DNA of 25,568 nucleotides, taken from NCBI RefSeq assembly GCF_004359215.1, contig NC_090615.1, positions 2,124,583 through 2,150,150 of the forward strand. The letters run 5' to 3'. Origin of the DNA: Bremia lactucae (lineage: Eukaryota; Oomycota; Peronosporomycetes; Peronosporales; Peronosporaceae). Within the stretch, counting starts at the first letter, position 1. Every line of letters begins with the position of its first letter. Below, piece after piece: positions 17,063-25,190 of this stretch. Both the position numbers and the translations under genes were made by a program. The notes under the pieces are model-generated. The model worked only from the letters and a program-made list of their open reading frames with translations, had not been told where the DNA came from and made no database searches.

Positions 17063-17690
17063 GTACTTGCTCCCTTCACGTTCCATAGGGTCGCAGATAT
17101 CGAAATGCAGCAGTTCGAACAAGGCGTATTGATGCGTATTATGGTTGCTTGGAGATGTATTTTGGGTCATTTTTCTTTTTTGTCATCCACGACACATGCT
17201 TCATAAGCTTGTCGTCGATGGTGCGGAGGCGTCCTTAATTATTGCACTAGCAATCATTTTTCGTAACACGTCATTTGGCGCGTGGCCCGTTCTCGAATGC
17301 AGGTCGATTTTGCTGTTTGAAGTCGCTGAATTATCTGACCGCTTTGGGGTGCGAAGCCAGTAAAGTACGTCGACGAGGTTGGCCGTTGCCACCACTTGCT
17401 TTGAGCTTTTTCCTTGCAATGTTTATGCGACATCCGTCAAACACCACTTAGAAGCGACCACTTTTGTTGATTTGCGGGACAGAGAGCAAGTTCTTGCTCA
17501 TCTTCGGAATATACAGCGCGTCCTTGATTTCGATTTCACGAACGTCACCGTTGAGGAGGACCACTTGCTCAACAATAGTCCCCACACACATACTCTTCGT
17601 CTTGTTACCATCAGCCACTGAAAGTTCGCCTTGTCTTGCTCGTCCAGTGTTAAAAACACTGGACGAGCAGGCAGACTGCAACGACTTCAC
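17063..17690 (-). pseudogene. Protease tail, GAG-pre-integrase and integrase start, element D
   Basis: Minus frame 17690-17448 reads [40 protein letters not shown] and [20 protein letters not shown]. This matches the element B protease after its active site. Frame 17419-17201 continues SSKQVVATANLVDVLYWLRT, then DLHSRTGHAPNDVLRK, the GAG-pre-integrase domain with its His residues. It then degrades into FELLHFDICDPM (integrase first Asp) before the junction. The DSG active site is absent, removed by the deletion that left the palindrome. Confidence 0.75.
17637..17669. repeat. 15-bp perfect fold-back palindrome at a deletion junction
   Basis: TGCTCGTCCAGTGTT (17637-17651), AAA, AACACTGGACGAGCA (17655-17669). 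Outer arms GTCT (17633-17636) and AGAC (17673-17676) extend it past a 3-nt bulge. Element C has only one arm of this sequence (about 21565-21583), in the protease region. In D the second arm is therefore an inverted duplicate, placed exactly where Gag is joined to the protease remnant. Confidence 0.85.
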
Positions 17691-18131
17691 CCTTAAGCTT
17701 GGCGCCGATACTGCTAAACTTGGCGCTAATGTTTCGAGCCTCGTTGTAGTGATGCAAAATGTTGTCGCCTTCCGCCATCTCCATGCTGAATAGCTGCCGC
17801 ATCAACTAGAGGCGCCCAGCCTTCTGCAACCCGCCGAACAGTTTCTTAATACGTGTCCACGCAACATAGTTCTTCACACATGGTGGTAGTCCGCGTCCAT
17901 ATGCAACATCATCAGGCCGAACCCAATGTTTCTGGCCTTGGCATACTCATCCCAGGCACGGACATCAGCAAATGTCGGCGACACCTCTCGACTCACCCCA
18001 CGTGCCATACCGACTTGGTCAGGAACACGCAACGCATGTAGCGGCTTCACGGCGTAGTTATTACCGTTGAACTTGGCGACGTGAACCTTCGTCGAAACAT
18101 CTTGCGTAGAAGAGATGGTCATTGGACTCAT
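17691..18131 (-). pseudogene. Copia Gag, element D (family 2)
   Basis: It opens at ATG 18131 inside the PBS: MSPMTISSTQDVSTKVHVAK followed by FNGNNYA. A frameshift scrambles the next block, then REVSPTFADVRAWDEYAKAR and GFGLMMLHMDADYHHV follow, matching B ([27 protein letters not shown]). A stop at about 17874 interrupts it, and fragments such as [20 protein letters not shown] and GEVVAVCLL continue down to the palindrome. The second half of Gag, with the knuckle, is gone. Confidence 0.75.
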
Positions 18132-18135
18132 AACT
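18121..18135 (-). other. Primer-binding site of element D overlapping the Gag start
   Basis: On the minus strand AGTTATGAGTCCAAT lies next to the CA end of the LTR. It matches the other sites at 12 of 15 positions, keeps the ATG complementary to the CAU anticodon, and that ATG (18131) starts Gag. Confidence 0.65.
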
Positions 18136-18381
18136 TGTTAGTTTCTGAATCCGAAGATGTAGAAAGGTGAAGGAAGGAGAAGAACCGAAACAAAGAGTCT
18201 GCGCAAAGTTGCGAAGACACGTGTTGGAGAGGATGTAAATTTGGAAGTAATTGATGTATTGGGGCTTACACTTCTACTTCTCGTAACGACTCATATCTAC
18301 ATAGTGCATTTAACTAAACTATAATATAATGTAAATGCAATGTTAAACCGCGGTTCGGATTGGACTGGTTTGGGCCGTGCA
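18136..18381 (-). repeat. Family-2 LTR shared by elements C and D
   Basis: In minus sense it starts TGCACGGCCCAAACC and ends CTAACA. It aligns with the LTR of B (4546-4781) over its length. It contains the palindrome AACCGCGGTT (18346-18355 on the plus strand). Element C RNase H ends about 70 bp before it and element D PBS begins directly after it. One LTR thus serves as 3' LTR of C and 5' LTR of D, the same LTR-sharing arrangement as in the family-1 array. Confidence 0.75.
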
Positions 18382-18399
18382 TATTACTTGAGACCCATA

Positions 18400-19219
18400 A
18401 CCCTTTATACGCGCCTCAATGCGAGCTCGCATGAATACCGAGATACACTTTCATGTCTTTGTGGCGTGGTCCCGGTGATCCCTTCGTCATCATGTCTGCA
18501 GCATGTTCGACGTTTCACAGTACTCAAGGTACACTTCGCCAGGATTGATTTCGTCACGGATGTGATGACACTTGATGTCGATGTGCTTTGCACGGCCATG
18601 GTTGACAGGGTTTTTGGTCATGTTGAAGCACGACTGATTGTCTTATATTTTGAGCTCTGACCTTGACTCGCTTGCCGCTCCAAAATCTAACAAAGTAAGT
18701 GATGGATCCACTTGCTCTTCTTGGACCGTTAAGCACAAGGCAATGTATTCTGCCTCGCTGGTCGACAGTGACACGCTCGACTGCTTCTTACTTCACCAAC
18801 TTACAGATTCACCCATTAGGATAAAAGCGTATCCAGACGTTGACTCGCGGTCGGCATGGTCGCCAGCCCAGTCTGCATCGGAATAGCCGCGAAAATCGTT
18901 TTTTTTTGCCATACTGATAATGAATACCATGAGTCTTGGTCCCTTGCAGATAACGTAGTATGCGCTTGACCGCGGCCCAGTGCTCGACTTGCGAATTTTT
19001 CATGAACCTTGACACATATCCAACAGCGAGTGCAATGTCCGCCCGAGTTGCAGTCATTAGCCACATCAGTGCCCCTATAGCCTCACGAAATGATGCGTTC
19101 GCTCTAGTCGGGGCATCGCTTGGGAAGAGTCTTGAGCTTATATCCGTTGAACTTATCGCTGCCTTGCAATCATCCATGCCAAAGCGCTGAGAATGTCGTC
19201 GACGTATCGCCGTTGACAC
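18400..19219 (-). pseudogene. RNase H, element C
   Basis: Minus frame from 19219: REAIGALMWLMTATRADIAL, VGYVSRFMKNSQVEHWAAVK and RILRYLQGTKTHGIHY, the connection before RNase H in copia. The core continues, after shifts, as STSGYAFILMGESVSW, a TGA, SSVSLSTSEAEYIALCLTVQ, a damaged DNQSCFNMTKNPVNH and AKHIDIKCHHIRDEI. A final shifted ADMMTKG sits near 18470. The signature order D..E..DNQ..HID matches RNase H type 1. Several stops disrupt it. Confidence 0.75.
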
Positions 19220-19237
19220 ATTTTCACACTGCCATCA

Positions 19238-20055
19238 TCATTGTCCACAATGTCGATGCTCAACCCAAATGCACATTTGCCACTGTCGGTCATCCCAAAA
19301 TCGTCCTATCAAGTCGGTCTTCGTGCGCGCTATTAGCTCCGCCGAGCTTCCAGTGACTATAACATCATCGACGTATACCAGCAATAGCACGCACTGCCCT
19401 TCAATAATCTTGATGTAAAGGCATGGGTCGAAAGTCGAAAGTCGAAACTTGGAAAACAATAGAGCATACAAATTCGTCAAAAGTCTCGTTCCATACACAT
19501 GAAGCTTGTTTCAAGCCATAAAATTGCCTTGACCAGCTCAAGACAATCAAAGTCTTTGTCGAGCTCAACTCCTTCTGGTCTGACATAGTACACAACTTCC
19601 TTCATAACCCCATAAAAAAAGCTGTCACCACATCCAACTGATCAAGTGGCCACCCAAAGTATTTAATAAGAGCGATCATCATGCGTAACGTCATATACTT
19701 CACCATAGGCGGAAATGTCTCCGTGTTGTCGATTCGTAATTTGTGCTTGAAACCTTTTGTGACGAGACGAGCCTTGTACTTTTCGATGGACCCATCTGCT
19801 TTGCGCTTGATCTTGAAAACCACTTGATTCCAATAGCTTGTTATCCTGATGGTAACTTTGCAGCTCGAAACAATCCACGATGCTGCATGGAATCCAACTC
19901 AGCACGTATTGCCTTGCGCCAATGGAGATGATTCAGTCCGCTTATGACATCCTGAAATGTGGTCGGCTCAGATAAGTCTTCGGCTTCGACCGCATTAGCA
20001 CTTGCACGCCAAAACGCCGGTGGAGTTGAGTCGCTGTCATCATCATCGCTAGTAT
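19238..20055 (-). pseudogene. Reverse transcriptase, element C
   Basis: In minus sense: TFQDVISGLNHLHWRKAIRA (RT N-terminus), then from 19823 MVFKIKRKADGSIEKYKARL, VTKGFKHKLRIDNTETFPPM and QLDVVTAFFMGL with the first catalytic Asp intact. Next comes QFYGLKQASCVWNETFDEFV near 19540, then LLLVYVDDVIVTGSS with YVDD at 19364-19375. Each block is in its own frame, so at least four frameshifts are present. The motifs and their order are those of copia-type RT. Confidence 0.8.
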
Positions 20056-20709
20056 TTATCTCTTGAGTGAGAGTAGGTCCCTTGCACACATTTGATCGCC
20101 GCATGGGTGACGTGAGTCCAAATCTTCGGGAGCACTTCCTCCTTGTGAGCAAGCTCCACGATGATCAGGGTTTGAAACTTTAAATGAGCGATTTGAAGCA
20201 CTTGAACGATCCTTGCGCTTTCCTGTTTGCCATCGCCAAGTCGTCATCGCTAATTTTGAGCGCGTCAAAGTCGAGGTTTGCTTCTTCGTCATCGCTAATT
20301 TTGAGCGCGTCAAAGTCGAGGTTTGCTTCTTCAGGGTCGTCAAAAAGTTGAGCGATAGCTCGCCTAGACTTGACTCGTCGAACGTGACATCTCGATAAAT
20401 CATCACTCGCTGAGCGTCGATGTCGTAGACTCGATATGCCTTAGAACTTTTTTGTAGCCTACAAACACACCCACTCGAAACTAGGGATCCCACTGAAGCC
20501 ACTTTTCCTAGGGAGTCAAACATTAGCCCGACAGCCAAAAACACGCATATGCTTGACGCTTGGCTTGGACTTGTGCACGATCTCGAACTGATTTTCGTTC
20601 TTAAGTTTCGACGACGGAAGGCGATCTTGTTGCAAATCGCAATCATTGCAGCTTCACTCAAGCAACGCTTGTCTAGTTTTGCTTGGAGAAGCATGCTGCG
20701 TCCAGTCAT
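20056..20709 (-). pseudogene. Integrase C-terminal part and linker, element C
   Basis: This minus frame of 217 codons is the longest open stretch of family 2. It begins MTGRSMLLQAKLDKRCLSEA (just after the integrase Glu motif) and includes SSKAYRVYDIDAQRVMIYRD then VTFDES. That is the copia integrase C-terminal tail, parallel to SGRVLVSRDAKFMENTF in element A. It then enters the hinge. The hinge carries a perfect 15-residue duplication (KKQTSTLTRSKLAMT twice) from a 45-bp tandem repeat. The reading frame in the middle (ISSRSCTSPSQ...) looks shifted relative to family members. Confidence 0.65.
20241..20330. repeat. 45-bp perfect tandem duplication in the element C hinge
   Basis: Two adjacent identical units, 20241-20285 and 20286-20330, each starting TCGTCATCGCTAATTTTGAG. 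The length is a multiple of three, so the minus-strand frame is kept. Confidence 0.9.
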
Positions 20710-21400
20710 GGCAATTGTCTGTATGGCGCGCTCAGCTGGTCTGATGAGCGTAGGGGACTATAATCTGCTGCTGAATACTCTCGTTTTTTTTCTTTGTAAA
20801 AGAACTTGAGCGAATTAGTTGCAAACTCGCGAGCCCCGTCATGCCTCACAAACTTGACCTTTTTTCCATACTCGTTTGGACCTTCAAAATGTAAGTCTTG
20901 ATGAAGTCCTCGCTGTCTGACTTGGCACGCAAACAGAATCCCTTCGTAAGTTCGCTGGCCTCGTCCACAATAAGTAGCAAGTACTTGCTGCCATTAGAGA
21001 TCTTGCTCCATCGGGCCGCAGATATCAACGTGAAACAGCTCAAATGAGGCGTATCGGCGCTTATCATGCTTGCTTGGAAATAGTTTTTGGACAAATTTTC
21101 CTTCTTGACATCACGACATATGCTTGATAAACTTGACGTTGATGGTAAAAAAAGCGCCTTGATCATTCCGCTCACAACCATTTTTTCGCAGCAAGTCATT
21201 TGGAGCGTGACCCATTCGCGAATGCAGGTCGATCTTACTATTCGAAGTCGCTAAGTTGGCTGATAATTGTGGTGTCCGTATCCAGTAAAGAGCGTGGACG
21301 AGAGCAGCCGTCACCACCACTTGCTTGGAGCCTTTTCTTGCAATTTTCATTCGAGCTCCGTCAAACACCACTTGGAAATGCCCACTTTCTACTTATCTGC
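20710..21400 (-). pseudogene. GAG-pre-integrase and integrase core, element C
   Basis: In minus sense from 21371: VVFDGARMKIARKGSKQVVV, ALYWIRTPQLSANLATSNSK and DLHSRMGHAPNDLLRK (GAG-pre-integrase). The integrase core then reads FELFHVDICGPMEQ (first Asp), GSKYLLLIVDEASELTKGFC, EDFIKTYILKVQ, VKFVRHDGAREFATNSLKFF (second Asp) and PAERAIQTIA (Glu, about 20725). The three acidic residues survive in separate frames. The first block has a small insertion between GPM and the KYLL strand. Confidence 0.75.
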
Positions 21401-21544
21401 GGGACAGAAAAAAAAGTAGTCCCTTGCTCATCTTCGTTACGTATAGCGCATCTTCAAACTCGAGTTCGCGCACGTCACGGTTGGGTAGAACTACTTGCTT
21501 AAGAATAGCCGCCAGGCCCATAATCGCTGTCTTGTTGCCTTCGG

Positions 21545-22320
21545 CTACTCAAAGCTCGCATCGGTCTTGCTCGTCCAGTGTTGAGAACTTGGACTTGTCG
21601 TAGCATATACGATGGTGGCGCCGCTGGTAATAGCCCACAATCCTGGCATGTTTTTGCTTGTTGGTAATTCGCATTCCAGCGAAACTGTCAAAGCAACCCG
21701 ATTGTATTCGTAGTCGTCGTTGTGCCAATACTGCACATTGCTTGCTCCGAGTCCGCGATGTTGTCCCCCGCTTCGAGCTCTTCGATTGTCATCCTTTTGC
21801 TTGATTCAGCACCGTTCCATCGTGTGCCTCAATTTGCCGCAACATGTGCCCTTGCGGGATCTTGCTCGGCACTAAACGCCTTTTGCTGCGGCTTCAATAT
21901 TCACCGTCGCAATCATTTCACCTTGTCGCTTGATGTGCTCGTCCGTCAGCACCTTTACAGCATCTTGCGTCCGCAACTCCGCACTGCACATCTCCAAGTT
22001 AAGCAAGACTTTCACGTTTCTTTTTGGAAGACGTCTTCATCCTCCATCTTGGCGTCAATACTGCTAAGTTTAGAGCTGATGTTGAGGACCTCTTTGCAGC
22101 GATGCAAAACAATGTCGTCTTCCGCAATCTCTATGCTGAACAGCTGACGCTTAAAGTAGATGCGTCCAGCCTTCTGCGATCCGCTGTACAATGTCTTGAT
22201 TCGTGTCCAGGCAACCAGGCTTCTTCACAGTCATCAACAATGTGATGATAGTCTGCGTCAATATGGAGCAGCACTAGGCCAAATAAACGCAATATTGCTG
22301 GCCTTCACGTATTCGTCCCT
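21545..22320 (-). pseudogene. Gag (partial) and protease, element C
   Basis: Gag starts truncated at about 22320 ([11 protein letters not shown]), then [22 protein letters not shown] in a shifted frame, followed by scattered blocks. A degenerate knuckle near 21840 reads CCGKLRHTMERC, lacking two residues between the first cysteines. The protease frame from 21736 reads ECELPTSKNMPGLWAITSGA. The catalytic Asp of DSG is Thr (TSGA at 21617-21628), whereas element B keeps VDSGV. The protease could not function. Confidence 0.65.
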
Positions 22321-22339
22321 TGAACGATTATAGATCCGA

Positions 22340-22690
22340 CCTCTCGGCCGTCAGCCTATACCAACTAAGGCAGTTTGGATTGCCTCTTCTATCGTCACTC
22401 GAAAGAAGCGCGTCTGAAGTAACAGTTTGTTGTTCGGCGGCTGATACATGACGTGGATCTCTGCCTGAAAGATCGCCGATGATAGGAACGCCTTAACGTC
22501 CGCCATAAGCGCCGAGTAAGCCCACTATGAAGCCTTCCCGCGCAAATGCGACATGGCGTACCGCTCATCGCATTGCTCCACGGCTAGCAGACAGTCAACA
22601 ATCGTGTGCGCTGCAGTTCCATCGAACTTGAGTGGGTCAGTCCAATGGGCCTCGGCTGATGCGGCCGGCGGAGAGCATCTTAATAGTCCT
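22340..22690 (-). pseudogene. Ty3/gypsy Gag fragment
   Basis: The minus strand reads EAHWTDPLKFDGTAAHTIVD, CLLAVEQCDERYAMSHLRGK, AS, TAG, WAYSALMADVKAFLSSAIFQ, AEIHVMYQPPNNKLLLQTRF, FRVTIEEAIQTALVGIG and TGA. The pattern W..(A)...F..A.I...YQPPN....L..RFF is that of the retrotransposon Gag (Retrotrans_gag-like) domain in gypsy elements. One in-frame TAG interrupts it at the 'KAS-WAYSAL' tryptophan region. It abuts truncated element C at about 22320-22340. Identified from recalled family pattern only. Confidence 0.55.
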
Positions 22691-23077
22691 GTTGAGAGAC
22701 TCGCTCCAACCCTGCTTATGCCTCAGCTAATCCCGAGTGTGAGTGACGGACTCCGCCGCAGCAAGGCTTTGTGTCTCGGACGCGGCTCTCCGCTGTCCGA
22801 GCACGAACGCGGCTCTCCGCTGTCCGAGCACGAACGCCTCACCATGCTCCAACTGAGCAACATGTTGCTCAGGAGGACTGCCCAAGATCCTGGCCAGGGC
22901 TTGCTTGCCAAGTCCTGCGCCAAGTGCTCTGCCACCTCCCGATGATTGTCGGAGAGGTAGGGGAAATGAGCCCAATCGATATTGAGGCTCATCCTCTACT
23001 GACAGGCTTCGAGAGACGGATCGTGAAAAGGATACAAGTGCTTCCACAGGTAGGCGGGCGCTACTTAAAGCTGCCAC
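22691..23077 (-). pseudogene. Possible gypsy Gag N-terminal remnant
   Basis: A minus-strand frame of 116 codons (23077-22727) reads MAALSSARLPVEALVSFSRS...LGKQALARILGSPPEQHVAQLE and HGEAFVLGQRRA twice. It ends in a stop just upstream (in minus sense) of the gypsy Gag block, in a different frame. A Gln/Ala/Glu-rich N-terminal region is usual for such Gags, but I do not recognise this one. A perfect 27-bp tandem duplication (22781-22807, 22808-22834) gives the doubled AFVLGQRRA. Confidence 0.3.
22781..22834. repeat. 27-bp perfect tandem duplication
   Basis: Two adjacent units starting CGCGGCTCTCCGCTGTCCGA (22781-22807 and 22808-22834). The length is in phase, so both strands keep their frame across it. 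Confidence 0.9.
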
Positions 23078-23246
23078 GCACTACTAGCACACACCTTTTG
23101 AGCATAGTGAAGTAGCTGGTAAGCGCCTAAGCGACCTCACCCAACGAACTAGAAGCCTTAGTTTCAGTGACGTCATGGGAGCGGTAATCCGGCTCAACGT
23201 GCGCACTTGTCAACTTTGAAGTAGTTTTAATACTGATTTATCTGTA
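23078..23246. other. Short region without recognisable gene
   Basis: I see no coding similarity here. One CRE-like palindrome TGACGTCA lies at 23168-23175, as in LTR A. Composition turns AT-rich near the right end. Confidence 0.4.
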
Positions 23247-23468
23247 ATGGAATTTGATATAAATACTTTTAACCAATCAATGAATGGCATCTCTGTAGAT
23301 GTGCACCCCTACGTGGCGAGCGTATTGTTTGAATATCTCGGCTTACGAATGACGCTAGCCGATATCCCTTCCAATGCGAATGCACCTATGTGCATCACAT
23401 ACACAAGGGTGGGTTACAATGTGAACCACACCCAAGTGGTGGGTCTATTACTTCACTTAAATAATTGA
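23247..23468 (+). CDS. Unrecognised 73-residue ORF
   Basis: ATG 23247 opens MEFDINTFNQSMNGISVDVH, then VLFEYLGLRMTLADI and GYNVNHTQVVGLLLHLNN, ending TGA. I recognise no domain, signal peptide or membrane segment. It sits 115 bp before the gypsy LTR and shows the same small inverted repeats as that element (for example ATATCTCGGCT pairing with AGCCGATAT around 23334-23365, CATCTctgtAGATG at 23288-23301). It may be a scrap of a related element rather than a host gene. The ORF length alone is not strong evidence of coding. Confidence 0.25.
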   Translation: MEFDINTFNQSMNGISVDVHPYVASVLFEYLGLRMTLADIPSNANAPMCITYTRVGYNVNHTQVVGLLLHLNN

Positions 23469-23582
23469 CCATTCCGTGAAGTACACAAAGTGTACTCAAT
23501 GGATTTGTGTAACATTTAAGCAACTTTAGCAGTTACATCTTCGGTGTTTTTGATCTGCGGCAGGCGTTTATACAAGAGCGTC
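23469..23582. other. Hairpin-bearing spacer before the gypsy LTR
   Basis: No coding sequence seen. It contains AGTACAC-aaa-GTGTACT (23480-23496). TACTTCAC (23449-23456) pairs perfectly with GTGAAGTA (23476-23483) across the ORF end, and TGTAAC pairs with GTTACA (about 23508 and 23532). Confidence 0.5.
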
Positions 23583-23635
23583 TATAACGGGGTGTATCGT
23601 TACATGAAATTAACACTTAAAGGTTATTAATTAAT

Positions 23636-23660
23636 ATATTATCTAAAAGGTAGATAATAT
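23636..23660. repeat. 10-bp perfect hairpin in the gypsy LTR
   Basis: ATATTATCTA (23636-23645), loop AAAGG, TAGATAATAT (23651-23660). It is directly followed by GAATATTACT (23666-23675), a 6-nt loop and AGTAATATTC (23682-23691), another perfect 10-bp pair. Confidence 0.9.
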
Positions 23661-23704
23661 TTGCAGAATATTACTTTATATAGTAATATTCAGAATTCTT
23701 ACCC

Positions 23705-23736
23705 ATAAATAGGTATAGACCATTATACCTATTTAT
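23705..23736. repeat. 13-bp perfect hairpin in the gypsy LTR
   Basis: ATAAATAGGTATA (23705-23717), loop GACCAT, TATACCTATTTAT (23724-23736). It lies 13 bp after the previous hairpin. Confidence 0.9.
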
Positions 23737-24040
23737 TCCTCGGACTAATCAGCTGTAGGAGTTATCAAAGAGAGAGTTACAGATAAGATAGAGATAAGAA
23801 TTCAATTACATGTATAGTTTTAGATTATAATTAAGGTAGCATTTACAAAGATAGAAAAATAGACACTTAATTATATTAATACAGTTTTTATTTTACCCTC
23901 TTTAAGCTAGTTACCTTAAAGAGAAGTCTTCCTCTGCACGTACTAGTGTACGTGAAATAACGTAAGGCACCACTCGCAACTGAAGCAGTGCGAAGTGGAC
24001 TTGTATTGAAACAGTACAAGTCGTAGTGCCCCGTTACACC

Positions 24041-24049
24041 TGGTAGCAC
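24041..24049 (+). other. Possible primer-binding site of the gypsy element
   Basis: TGGTAGCAC starts 2 nt after the LTR. TGG is complementary to the CCA end of a tRNA, and the complement GUGCUACCA would be the 3' end of the primer. The match is short and the tRNA is not identified. Confidence 0.35.
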
Positions 24050-24138
24050 TTTGTAGTCCGTCCAAGGACCACATTTCCCACATCTAACATGGACATGTTA
24101 GATAATAGTGGAAATACGCACCACGTTCCTTGAAAGCT

Positions 24139-24192
24139 ACTCCTTTCTAAGTGATATAGAAAGGAGTGCGGTCGAACGAATGAGTTCGACCG
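24139..24192. repeat. Two adjacent perfect hairpins (11 and 9 bp) in gag
   Basis: ACTCCTTTCTA (24139-24149) pairs with TAGAAAGGAGT (24157-24167). One base later CGGTCGAAC (24169-24177) pairs with GTTCGACCG (24184-24192). Both lie in the open Gag frame. Confidence 0.9.
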
Positions 24193-24211
24193 TAAGAAAC
24201 GATGCAATCTT

Positions 24212-24242
24212 GGCATTGCTGTCCAAGTTGGACAGCAATGCC
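24212..24242. repeat. 15-bp perfect palindrome in gag
   Basis: GGCATTGCTGTCCAA (24212-24226), one G, then TTGGACAGCAATGCC (24228-24242). It encodes ALLSKLDSNA in the open Gag frame. Confidence 0.95.
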
Positions 24243-24830
24243 CTCCATTCAACCATCGCCAAGTTCATACAACATGAACTTGACGAGACGAAGGAAAAAG
24301 TAACCTTACTGAATCAGCAAGGCTCTCAACAGGCAGAACTGTTGAGGTTACAACAGGTACAGACCCCTGTACCTAGGATGACGTAAACGCGTCGTCCCGA
24401 AACTTTAAAGAATGACATCTCTAAGTATAGGGAAGTCGAAGAAGACTCCCTCTTGAGATGGGTGTTGTCGAGTTGGACGATGCCATAAGGGCACGTCACA
24501 TCATCGACGAGCAAATGCAAGTCGCATTCGCTTAATCAAATCTGGCAGGTCGTGCCAAAACTTGGGCATTGGGCCTTAAATTGCGCGACCCATACGTCTT
24601 TGGGTTGCTAAAGGCTTTTAAACCCCGGCTCAAATAGACGTTGAACCACCAAGGGCTGAGTTCAGAGCTCGTTCAGAGCTTCTGAAACTCAAGCAAGGCA
24701 AGCGTGATGTGCACGCATATGCCCAGCACATACGACTCTTAGCGAGTTGTATTACCAATAACCCAGTCCATGAACACACGTTGATTACGGTGTTCATGCA
24801 AGGTCTTACGGATGGTCCCGTAAAGACCCA

Positions 24831-24886
24831 CCTGTTCCGCTTGGAACTGGATACGCTTGAAGAAGCAATATCCGTAGCGGAACAGG
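24831..24886. repeat. Nested 10-bp hairpin in gag
   Basis: CCTGTTCCGC (24831-24840) pairs with GCGGAACAGG (24877-24886). Inside it GGATA-c-GCTT (24849-24858) pairs with AAGC-aa-TATCC (24863-24873). Confidence 0.85.
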
Positions 24887-25190
24887 AGGACTTTAGCTTG
24901 AGACAGGCTCAAGCAAGTTCGTCATCATATCGTCCACCTAGACGACACGAACTAGGAGGTCCAGAACCCATGGACCTTTCCTATGTCGAAAGCGAGAAAC
25001 CTCGCTTTTCGAATAATAAGCGATCGCAGAAATGCCATCGCTGCCAAAAATTGGGACATTACGCTCATGAGTGTAGTGCCCCACGTCCAGCACCAAAAGG
25101 TACTGAACGTAATTTTGGATCGTATGCCAAAAAGGGCAACGGTCGCGGATCCGACGTTGTTGCGAAATCGCAACAGCGAGGCGGACCGCC

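Larger units (their letters stand above)
17063..18135 (-). mobile_element. Copia element D (family 2), truncated, minus strand
   Basis: In its own sense D runs from the shared LTR (18381-18136) through PBS, Gag and protease remnant into the first integrase Asp region (FELLHFDICDPMEREGSKY), and stops at about 17063. There it meets array copy 3 in opposite orientation. D is missing the region from mid-Gag to just past the protease active site; that junction carries a perfect fold-back palindrome at 17637-17669. It is closest to elements B and C. Confidence 0.75.
18136..22320 (-). mobile_element. Copia element C (family 2), 5'-truncated, minus strand
   Basis: In minus sense the order is partial Gag, protease, GAG-pre-integrase, integrase, RT, RNase H and 3' LTR. 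The 5' LTR, PBS and about 60 residues of Gag are missing; homology starts at about 22320 with [12 protein letters not shown] next to a gypsy Gag fragment. It is the only family-2 copy in which integrase, RT and RNase H can all be traced. All domains have stops or frameshifts. Confidence 0.8.
23583..24038 (+). repeat. 5' LTR of gypsy element (456 bp)
   Basis: The bounds are set by the terminal inverted repeat TATAACGGGG at the left and CCCCGTTACA (24029-24038) at the right. The right end predicts TGTAACGGGG, so the left TG has become TA. A PBS-like CCTGGTAGCAC and a Gag frame follow within 70 bp. The LTR is AT-rich in the middle and dense in perfect hairpins (see the hairpin entries). No second copy is in the window, so the LTR assignment is inferred from ends and context. 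Confidence 0.6.

Noticed and set aside
17379..17793. Plus-strand ORFs over elements C and D (17.1-22.2 kb)
   Set aside because: They are shadows of the minus-strand copia genes, which show the conserved motifs.
22340..23077. Plus-strand ORFs of 114-130 codons at 22.55-23.1 kb as host genes
   Set aside because: They are shadows opposite the minus-strand gypsy Gag block and are partly created by the 27-bp duplication.
23600..24400. Closely spaced palindromes could suggest a CRISPR array
   Set aside because: The hairpins all differ in sequence; there is no repeated unit with unique spacers, and the region is a eukaryotic LTR and gag.
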